From JBOHCT01 sp050699055 (GTDB lineage Bacteria > Actinomycetota > Actinomycetes > Streptosporangiales > JBOHCT01): a DNA stretch of 19,159 nt. The stretch spans positions 1 to 19,159 of the forward strand of contig JBOHCT010000068.1 of the NCBI GenBank assembly GCA_050699055.1, given 5' to 3'. Of this stretch, positions 13,599-19,159 are shown one piece after another. Made by a program: the position numbers and the translations under genes. The notes under the pieces were generated by a model that saw only the letters and a list, made by a program, of their open reading frames with translations, ran no database searches and was not told where the DNA came from. The stretch's first letter is position 1, and every line of letters starts with the position of its first letter.

Positions 13599-14801
13599 TC
13601 AGCAGATGCGTGGCAGCGGATCACCCACGAGCACGTCGACGATGCGAGTGCCCCCGAACTCGGTCTTGAGCAGGACGAGGCCCGGCGGATCGTCCTTCAC
13701 CCTGCCCACGATCGCCGCCTCCTCGCCCAACGGGTGGGCGCGCATCGCGGCGAGCGCCGCGTCCGCCGCGCCGCCGTCGACGATCGCCACGAGCCGGCCC
13801 TCGCACGCGACGTGCAGCGGGTCGATGCCGAGGATCTCCGACGCGCCGCGGACCTCGGGGCTCATCGGGATCGCATCCTCATCAAGGACCACCGCGACCT
13901 CGGAGGCCTTCGCGACCTCGTTCAGCACTGTGGCCACCCCGCCGCGGGTCGCGTCGCGCATGCAGCGGACGTCGGTGGTGGCGTCGAGCAGCGCGTCGAC
14001 GACGCCGTTGAGCGGCGCCGTGTCGGAGGTGATGTCGGACTCGATGTCCAGCTCGCCCCGGGCGAGCATGATCGTCACGCCGTGTTGGCCGATCGGGCCG
14101 GAGACGATGACGGCGTCGCCGGGCCGAGCACCGGCCGCGCTGACCTGGACGTCACGGTCGACGACGCCGATACCGGCGGTGTTGATGTAACAGCCGTCGG
14201 CCTTCCCTTTCTGCACGACTTTGGTGTCGCCGGTCACGACCGCGACACCCGCCGCCTCTGCGGCTTTCGCCATGGACGCCGTGACCGCGCGGAGGTCGGC
14301 GACGGGGAACCCCTCCTCGAGGATGAACCCCGCGGACAGGTGCAACGGACGGGCACCGCTCACCGCCAGATCGTTGACTGTGCCGTTGACGGCCAGCTCC
14401 CCGATGTCGCCGCCTGGGAAGAACAGCGGCGAGACGACATACGAGTCAGTGGTGAAGGCAAGCCTGCTGTCGTTCACCGTGAACGCGGCCCCGTCCTCCA
14501 ACGGCTCGAGCAACGGATTGCGCAGCTGGTCGAGGAACAGTCCCTCGATCAGCCGCCCGGTCGCCTTGCCGCCCGCACCGTGTGCCAGGGTGATGCGCTC
14601 TTCGTTCAGCTTCACCTTGTGTCGCTGCGCCTTCTCGATGCGCTCAAGGACCTGCTGCTCCTTTTCTGCCCTCGTCACGGGCCGGTTGCGACCCTCAGCC
14701 TCCTCGGTGCGCTCAGACCGCTCCGCCTCGCGGACCGCAGCCTCGGCCCACGGCGCCGACTGACCACTGTCGGGGCCGCTGTCATGTGCGTGGCCGGTCA
14801 C
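13599..14801 (-). CDS. hypE: Hydrogenase maturation factor HypE with an N-terminal extension
   Basis: HypE dehydrates the carbamoyl group on its C-terminal cysteine to a thiocyanate, the cyanide donor for the NiFe site. The diagnostic C-terminus PRIC is present. Other AIRS/PurM-type landmarks are HGAGGKATGRLI (74-85), DSYVVSPLFFPGGDIGELAV, NGTVNDLAVSGARPL, VTGDTKVVQKG and MRDATRGGVATVLNEV. I start it at GTG 14801 because it overlaps the hypD stop as GTGA and has GGAGG about ten bases upstream. This gives 400 residues against the usual 330-350: about 65 charged, coiled-coil-like residues (RSERTEEAEGRN, EKEQQVLERIEKAQR) precede the core. A GTG at 14678 would give a shorter form but lacks a clear ribosome site. 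It works with HypF, encoded on the other strand. Confidence 0.95.
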   Translation of the reverse strand: MTGHAHDSGPDSGQSAPWAEAAVREAERSERTEEAEGRNRPVTRAEKEQQVLERIEKAQRHKVKLNEERITLAHGAGGKATGRLIEGLFLDQLRNPLLEPLEDGAAFTVNDSRLAFTTDSYVVSPLFFPGGDIGELAVNGTVNDLAVSGARPLHLSAGFILEEGFPVADLRAVTASMAKAAEAAGVAVVTGDTKVVQKGKADGCYINTAGIGVVDRDVQVSAAGARPGDAVIVSGPIGQHGVTIMLARGELDIESDITSDTAPLNGVVDALLDATTDVRCMRDATRGGVATVLNEVAKASEVAVVLDEDAIPMSPEVRGASEILGIDPLHVACEGRLVAIVDGGAADAALAAMRAHPLGEEAAIVGRVKDDPPGLVLLKTEFGGTRIVDVLVGDPLPRIC

Positions 14802-15925
14802 GTCCCGGTCGCCTCCCTGACCCGCTCGCGGGTGAACCGTCCGAAGTTGAAGTACGCCGCGCACGCGCCCTCAGACGACACCATGCACGTCCCGATCGGG
14901 GTCTCCGGCGTGCAGGCGGTGCCGAACACCTTGCACTCCCACGGCTTGAGTACGCCTTTGAGTACCTCGCCGCACTGGCACGCCTTGGGGTCGGCGACCC
15001 GCACGCCGGGCATGTCGAAGATCCGCTCGGCGTCATAGGCGGCGTACTTCTCCCGCAGGCGGAGCGCCGAGTGCGAGATGAAGCCCAGCCCGCGCCACTC
15101 GAAGTAGGGCCGCAGCTCCATCGTCTCGCCGATCGCCTTCAGCGCGGTCACGTTGCCGTTCCACGGCACGACGCGGGCGTACTGATTCTCCACCTCCGCA
15201 CGCCCATCCTCGAGCTGGCGCATGATCATGTACACCGACTGCAGGATGTCGAGCGGCTCGAACCCCGCGGTCACCAGCGGCTTGCCGTGGTCGCGGGGGA
15301 TGAACTCGTACGGCCGGCAGCCGATGATCGTCGACACGTGACCCGGTCCCAGGAACCCGTCGAGCCGGAGATCAGGCGAGTCGAGGATCGCCTTGATCGC
15401 CGGGATGATCGTGACGTGGTTGCAGAACAGCGAGAAGTTGTCGACCTTGTCAGTGGCCGCGCGCAGCAGCGTCATCGCGGTCGACGGCGCGGTCGTCTCG
15501 AACCCGATCGCCATGAACACGACATGCTTGTCCGGGTTGTTCTTGGCGACCTTCAGCGCGTCCAGCGGGGAGTACACCATGCGGATGTCGGCGCCGTTCG
15601 CCTTGGAGTCGAAGAACGACCCCTTGCTCCCCGGTACCCGCATCATGTCGCCGAACGACGTCATGATCACGTCTGGTTGCTCCGCGATGTGGATGGCGTC
15701 GTCGACCCGACCCATCGGGATAACACACACCGGACAGCCTGGGCCGTGGACCAGAGAGATGGTCTCCGGCAGGTAGTCCTCGAGCCCGTGCTTGTAGATC
15801 GTGTGGGTGTGCCCGCCGCACACCTCCATGATCTTGTAGTGCCTGCCAGGTTCACAGAGCCCGGCGATCTGGGCCGCCAGCGCGCGTGCCTTCTCGGCAT
15901 CGCGGTACTCGTCGACGAAGCGCAA
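14798..15925 (-). CDS. hypD: Hydrogenase maturation scaffold HypD
   Basis: HypD is the iron-sulfur scaffold that, with HypC, assembles the Fe(CN)2CO group. Signature elements are CGGHTHTIYKHGLEDYLP, GPGCPVCVIPMGRVDDAI, CNHVTIIPAIKAI, GPGHVSTIIGCRPYEFIP and VTAGFEPLDIL. The C-terminal cluster cysteines are in ACQCGEVLKGVLKPWECKVFG, TACTPETPIGTCMV and EGACAAYF. The open frame extends to 15994, but AAGGAGGTGA (15931-15940) sits five bases before TTG 15925. The TTG start gives MRFVDEYRD and 375 residues, close to the family's usual length. It is separated from hypC by about 106 nt, the longest gap in the operon, and overlaps hypE by 4 bp. Function is secure; the TTG start is my inference from the ribosome binding site. 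Confidence 0.95.
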   Translation of the reverse strand: MRFVDEYRDAEKARALAAQIAGLCEPGRHYKIMEVCGGHTHTIYKHGLEDYLPETISLVHGPGCPVCVIPMGRVDDAIHIAEQPDVIMTSFGDMMRVPGSKGSFFDSKANGADIRMVYSPLDALKVAKNNPDKHVVFMAIGFETTAPSTAMTLLRAATDKVDNFSLFCNHVTIIPAIKAILDSPDLRLDGFLGPGHVSTIIGCRPYEFIPRDHGKPLVTAGFEPLDILQSVYMIMRQLEDGRAEVENQYARVVPWNGNVTALKAIGETMELRPYFEWRGLGFISHSALRLREKYAAYDAERIFDMPGVRVADPKACQCGEVLKGVLKPWECKVFGTACTPETPIGTCMVSSEGACAAYFNFGRFTRERVREATGT

Positions 15926-15930
15926 ACCCG

Positions 15931-15940
15931 TCACCTCCTT
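15931..15940 (-). promoter_or_regulatory. Near-perfect Shine-Dalgarno deciding the hypD start
   Basis: AAGGAGGTGA (reading the minus strand) is complementary to the 16S rRNA tail over its whole length and is spaced five bases from TTG 15925. It lies inside the upstream extension of the frame, so it argues against the ATG/GTG starts further out. Confidence 0.7.
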
Positions 15941-16031
15941 CGCCACCGCCCGACCGTTGACGAGCGATGTGCCGCCGTAGCCGCTAGCGCCCACGGTGGC
16001 GCAATCAGTCAGAATCGGCGCGGTGCGGTCG

Positions 16032-16304
16032 CTAGTCGATCTTGGACTCCTGGAGAGCCGTCAGCTCGTCGGCATAGGCCTGCCCCAAGCCCTCAAGGAA
16101 GTCGAGCGCAGATCTGGCCTCCTGCTCGTCGATCTTGGAAAGCGCGAACCCGACGTGGATCAGCACCCAGTCGCCAGGCTCCAGCTCGTCCTCGGACAGC
16201 AGGCCGATGTTGATGTTGCGGCGCACCCCGGACACATTGACCTTCGCCAGGTCAGTACGGTCCGACGCGATATCGATGACCTCTCCCGGAATTCCCAGAC
16301 ACAT
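16032..16304 (-). CDS. hypC: Hydrogenase maturation chaperone HypC
   Basis: HypC/HybG/HupF-type chaperone of 90 residues, starting MCLGIPGEV with the essential Cys2. It binds HypD, carries the iron-ligand group and delivers it to the large-subunit precursor. The GDWVLIHVGFALSKIDEQEA segment of the C-terminal half is typical of the family. Its ATG is four bases after the hypA stop, with GGAGG inside the end of hypA, so the two are coupled. The C-terminal helix (LDFLEGLGQAYADELTALQE) is of normal length. Confidence 0.96.
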   Translation of the reverse strand: MCLGIPGEVIDIASDRTDLAKVNVSGVRRNINIGLLSEDELEPGDWVLIHVGFALSKIDEQEARSALDFLEGLGQAYADELTALQESKID

Positions 16305-16308
16305 ATCC

Positions 16309-16674
16309 TCAGCTCCTCCCGTTCCCTTGTCCCGCCTGCGCGGGCACGAGTCGCAGCGACTCGAGGATCAGCTCGTCCCCACCGCCGACCGCGAGGTCGG
16401 TAGCCCCACAGTCCGCACACGCCACAGGCACGTCGTCGATGTCCGTCGAACGCCCACACGCGCGACACTCCACGTGTACGGGCGACGCGACGATCTCCAC
16501 ACCCGCGCCCTCCGCCACCGTGCCCTCCGCGACCATGGAGAAGGCCTGTTCGAACGCGTCGTCGACGACCCGGTGCAGGACCCCGACACGGACGCGCACG
16601 CCGTCCACCCGACGCCCCGCCGCTCGACGTTCGACCGCGTCGAGGACCGACGCGCACATCCCGTACTCGTGCAT
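16309..16674 (-). CDS. hypA: Hydrogenase nickel incorporation protein HypA
   Basis: Nickel metallochaperone of 121 residues. The nickel-binding N-terminus MHE is intact (His2, Glu3; it reads MHEYGM rather than the commoner MHELS/MHEMS). A structural zinc site is formed by two CxxC pairs, CRAC at 70-73 and CADC at 86-89. It normally acts with the GTPase HypB, which is not encoded in this window, so HypB must lie beyond the right edge or elsewhere. It follows the YceI-like gene by 14 nt and precedes hypC by 4 nt. Confidence 0.93.
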   Translation of the reverse strand: MHEYGMCASVLDAVERRAAGRRVDGVRVRVGVLHRVVDDAFEQAFSMVAEGTVAEGAGVEIVASPVHVECRACGRSTDIDDVPVACADCGATDLAVGGGDELILESLRLVPAQAGQGNGRS

Positions 16675-16688
16675 GCGGACCCGCCTTC

Positions 16689-17201
16689 CTAGCTCTCTCG
16701 CCGCGCGACCACGCGGACGCGCACGTTCACCTCCGGGTAGACCCGGAGGGTCAGAATCTTGGGTGGATCGAGCCGGAACTCCCTGATGTCGAAGACACGC
16801 TCGCCCTCCACGACGAGAGTCCTTTCGTCGGGCGCGCTCAGCTCGACGTCCCCCTCGACCGCGTTGGTCACGCCGTGGAAGGAGAGGTCGCCACGGACGT
16901 GATAGCGGCCGGCCTCGCCGGCCTCCCGCACATCGGTCGCCTCACCGCTGATCGTCGGGTACTTACGGGTGTCGACGCGGCGGCGCATCTCTCCGTCGTA
17001 CAGCCGGTTGCCGGACTGCAGCCGCTCGACGGGCATGGAGAGACGCATCACCGGCCCAGTCGAAAGATCGAAACGGCCGTCCGACAGCTCGGCCTCGATG
17101 GTGCCGTCGAGGCCGGACCCCTCACCGTGGATCGGGTGCAGGCTGGACTTGGCCTCGATCCAGACCCGCGACTCCCCGGCGTCGATCCGGAACCGCGGCA
17201 C
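16689..17201 (-). CDS. YceI-like lipocalin-fold protein
   Basis: A 170-residue protein with the YceI pattern: FRIDAGESRVWIEAKSSLHP, GPVMRLSMPVERLQSGN, MRRRVDTRKYPTISGEATDV and GDLSFHGVTNAVEGDVELS. YceI proteins form a beta-barrel that holds an isoprenoid or similar lipid. No signal peptide is seen, so this member is probably cytoplasmic. The GTG start lies six bases after the small membrane peptide's stop, with GGGAG in range. Placement between the protease and hypA suggests a hydrogenase-linked role, perhaps binding a quinone-like lipid; that function is inferred from context only. Confidence 0.85.
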   Translation of the reverse strand: MPRFRIDAGESRVWIEAKSSLHPIHGEGSGLDGTIEAELSDGRFDLSTGPVMRLSMPVERLQSGNRLYDGEMRRRVDTRKYPTISGEATDVREAGEAGRYHVRGDLSFHGVTNAVEGDVELSAPDERTLVVEGERVFDIREFRLDPPKILTLRVYPEVNVRVRVVARRES

Positions 17202-17207
17202 GGCCGG

Positions 17208-17312
17208 TCACATCTCCCGGATCTTGAGGTAGCGCACCACGTCGGGCAGCGACTGCACGACGAGGGCAGCCACTCCCACCGCGAAAGCGCCGATGATCAG
17301 GCGACGGAACAT
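17208..17312 (-). CDS. 34-residue single-span membrane peptide (DUF6893-like)
   Basis: A tiny gene encoding MFRRLIIGAFAVGVAALVVQ, then SLPDVVRYLKIREM. A positively charged start, one hydrophobic helix (residues 5-20) and a basic amphipathic tail predict a membrane peptide. It resembles the small actinobacterial proteins labelled DUF6893, which I associate with hydrogenase clusters; I could not confirm this. Its ribosome site (GGAAGGG) lies in the last codons of the protease gene, seven bases separate the two, and six separate it from the YceI-like gene. It may anchor or stabilise the hydrogenase at the membrane. Function is unproven. Confidence 0.7.
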   Translation of the reverse strand: MFRRLIIGAFAVGVAALVVQSLPDVVRYLKIREM

Positions 17313-17319
17313 GTGGCGA

Positions 17320-17889
17320 TCACCCTTCCGTTTCTCGCGGGCCTCCCGCGCGGGAGACCTCCTGGATCTCGATGTCATGTGGCCCCTCGCCCCCCATCTC
17401 CCCCGCCACGAGCTCGCGTACGACACGTACGGCACCGTCGACGGCGCCCGCGACGGGCTCACTGAGCCCCATGCCTTCCTCGACGGTGACGGGCTCGCAG
17501 CCGACGACGAACACCCGGCTCGCGCCACCGCCCAGGACCTCGAGCAACGCGAAGACCTGCTGCGGCTCCATGCCGTGCGCATCCACGAAGGCGCCGGCCC
17601 GTACCGCGTCGTCCAGCGACGGCGCGGCCGCGCGCCGGTCCTCGGGTGCGAGCTCGAGGACGTGGACGGTTCCGGGCTGCTCCCCGCGCGGGACGGCGTC
17701 GACGAGGATCGTCGTGTCGTAACCGCCCAGCAGCTCGTAGGCGAGGTGCACGCCGCTGATGCCGAAGTCCGCCACGGTCACTCCCTCCGGGAAGACGTCG
17801 TCGGCGAGGCGCCTGACCACCTCGACGCCGAATGCGTCATCGCTGAGAAAGAGGTTGCCGACTCCGGCGATCAGGACACTGCGTGTCAT
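17320..17889 (-). CDS. [NiFe] hydrogenase maturation protease
   Basis: An endopeptidase of the M52/HycI family, 189 residues, that clips the C-terminal extension of the large subunit once nickel is in place. Metal-coordinating positions expected for the family are visible: the Asp in GVGNLFLSDDAFGVEV (residues 9-24), the Asp in VADFGISGVHLAYELLGGY (39-57), and His105 in VDAHGMEP. DTTILVDAVPRG is typical too. Its ATG overlaps the upstream gene's stop (ATGA), so it is coupled to the hydrogenase-cluster protein. The C-terminal tail (about 165-189, acidic then basic) is longer than strictly needed. A dedicated protease implies that the structural genes lie nearby, beyond the right edge. Confidence 0.93.
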   Translation of the reverse strand: MTRSVLIAGVGNLFLSDDAFGVEVVRRLADDVFPEGVTVADFGISGVHLAYELLGGYDTTILVDAVPRGEQPGTVHVLELAPEDRRAAAPSLDDAVRAGAFVDAHGMEPQQVFALLEVLGGGASRVFVVGCEPVTVEEGMGLSEPVAGAVDGAVRVVRELVAGEMGGEGPHDIEIQEVSRAGGPRETEG

Positions 17890-19159
17890 GTGCTCGCCCC
17901 CAGCGGCTCGATCTCATCGGGTGCGAAGTACAGGTAGCGGCCGTGCCACTGCATGAGGTCGGCCGCGGGGTCCTCCTCCAACGTGACCGCGAGGTGGTCG
18001 CTCCCGTCGACGTCGTGGAAGACCGCCTCGACCACGCCGGTACGGCCCTCGAGGAACATGTCCTGGGCGTCGGCCCTCCCGGTACGGGGGCGCAGGAGCA
18101 CCCTGCTGCCCTTGGCCACAGAGACCCCGGCGACGGGGATGGCGTCGGTCTCCGGCGAGACCGAAGCGTCGACCCCCGGATCCCACCAGGGGGCGGGCCC
18201 AGGACCGGCCTCCGTAGACCCGGTTCCCCCGCCGATGCCCCCACCGGAGCGCCCGCTGCGTTCGTCATCCCAAGGGCCGGGGCCGCCGGTCGAGGGACCC
18301 AGGGAGCGGATCGCGCCGTGCAGCCGCTCCATCATCTCGGGCGGCAGCGTGTCGGCGCGGTCGATGATCTCCGCAGCACGCGTGTCAGTCCCCCGCGCCT
18401 CGCGCTTCTCCTCCTCGGTGAGCGCCATCGTACGCAGGGTGAGCAGCTCATCGATCTCGGTGGCGTCGAAGAGGTCGCCTGGGCTCTCCGGGGCGATCGA
18501 AGGGAAGTCGTACAGGATGATCGGCGACGACAGCATCACGTCGCACGCGTACTCGTCGCCGACGAGGACAGGCCAGGTGTGCTGGTTGTCGCAGGCCTTC
18601 GCGGCTGCCGACGCCCACTCCGGCGGGTCGAGCAGGGAGATGAACCGCCCCCCACCCAGGCCGAGCAGCGTGTGGGCCGCGACCAGGGACCGCCGGAGAG
18701 CCTCGGCTCTCGGGGCCTCGGGGTGATGCCACTCGGTGGTGTTCTCAACGCGCGCCCGCAGCCGCACGCCGCCGTACGGGCCATCGAGTCGCTCGGCTGA
18801 CAGCACGAGAACACCGGTGAGTGGCCACCCCTCGCGGACGGTCCGCGCCACCGGAGTGCCGGAGCTGCCGGGGACGGGGTCGACGGTCCGCCAAGCAGGG
18901 AACTCGAACGGTACCCGCCGCTCACCGTCCAGCAGCTCGGCGACCGGGACGGCGGCGTCGGCGGCACGCTCGACGGCCTCGTCGAACCCGCGCAGCTCCG
19001 CCCCACCCACCTCGAGCGCCTCGACCCGACGCCAGCCGGCCGGCGTGCTCTCCTCGACGCTCCTGGCCTGAACCTGGAGGAACCGCACCCGGATGTGAAG
19101 GGCCGCGTCGGGCTTCGGGTCAAGCAGACACTCGGTCTGGCACGCGGGCGTCTCCGAAC
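17886..19159 (-). CDS. Hydrogenase-cluster protein of unknown function, 5' end outside the window
   Basis: The frame is open to the window edge: codons upstream of GTG 19088 still read as plausible protein (with CQTECLLDPKPDAA), so the start lies beyond 19159. The visible 424 residues have two parts. The first, about 300 residues, contains RFISLLDPPEWA, TWPVLVGDEYACDVMLSSPI, ILYDFPSIAPESPGDLFDAT and EIDELLTLRTMALTEEE. After a Gly/Pro-rich linker comes a small barrel-like domain (KGSRVLLRPRTGRADAQDMF, EGRTGVVEAVFHDVDG, DHLAVTLEEDPAADLMQWHG, RYLYFAPDEIEPL). I associate this pairing with actinobacterial hydrogenase gene clusters; its role is unknown. It ends in a 4-bp overlap with the protease gene. 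Confidence 0.7.
   Translation of the reverse strand, partial: SETPACQTECLLDPKPDAALHIRVRFLQVQARSVEESTPAGWRRVEALEVGGAELRGFDEAVERAADAAVPVAELLDGERRVPFEFPAWRTVDPVPGSSGTPVARTVREGWPLTGVLVLSAERLDGPYGGVRLRARVENTTEWHHPEAPRAEALRRSLVAAHTLLGLGGGRFISLLDPPEWASAAAKACDNQHTWPVLVGDEYACDVMLSSPIILYDFPSIAPESPGDLFDATEIDELLTLRTMALTEEEKREARGTDTRAAEIIDRADTLPPEMMERLHGAIRSLGPSTGGPGPWDDERSGRSGGGIGGGTGSTEAGPGPAPWWDPGVDASVSPETDAIPVAGVSVAKGSRVLLRPRTGRADAQDMFLEGRTGVVEAVFHDVDGSDHLAVTLEEDPAADLMQWHGRYLYFAPDEIEPLGAST

Overview
This is about 19 kb of very GC-rich DNA. Strong third-position GC bias, GTG and TTG starts, GGAGG-type ribosome binding sites, and actinobacterial-type families (an Scr1-like XRE regulator with DUF5753, a DUF6879-type protein, a DUF397 remnant) together point to an actinomycete. 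I cannot name the genus from sequence alone.

The backbone is a [NiFe] hydrogenase maturation locus split into two blocks. On the right (13.2-19.16 kb, all minus strand) is a compact operon. It reads, 5' to 3': a partial hydrogenase-cluster protein that runs off the window, a hydrogenase maturation protease, a 34-residue membrane peptide, a YceI-like protein, hypA, hypC, hypD, hypE and a 124-residue unknown. Junctions are start/stop overlaps or gaps of a few bases, with about 106 nt before hypD. On the left is hypF (4421-6694, plus strand), facing the operon. HypC and HypD scaffold the Fe(CN)2CO assembly, HypF and HypE make the cyanide ligands, HypA helps insert nickel, and the protease trims the large subunit. 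hypB and the structural genes are not in the window.

Between the two hyp blocks (about 6.7-13.06 kb) lies an accessory segment full of broken genes. It holds: (a) the N-terminal two thirds of a PheS-like phenylalanyl-tRNA synthetase alpha subunit, abutting the end of hypF; (b) an Scr1/DUF5753 regulator in a three-gene operon with a DUF6879-like protein and a 72-residue Cys-containing protein; (c) a divergent operon with a 75-residue protein, a 31-residue proline/lysine-rich peptide too short for routine gene calling, and a PIMT-like methyltransferase whose ATG overlaps the peptide's stop; and (d) a type ISP-like restriction/modification protein that has lost its C-terminus, fused to the tail of a DUF397 gene. 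The peptide/methyltransferase pair is the best candidate for an undescribed system, possibly a ribosomally made, post-translationally modified peptide.

Left of hypF are an APC-type transporter (minus strand) and a lipase-maturation-factor-like membrane protein (plus strand). They converge on a 22-bp-arm inverted repeat that seems to have erased the normal stop of the latter gene. At the far left is a C-terminally truncated XRE-type regulator.

All functional calls come from recognising motifs by eye. No database search was run.
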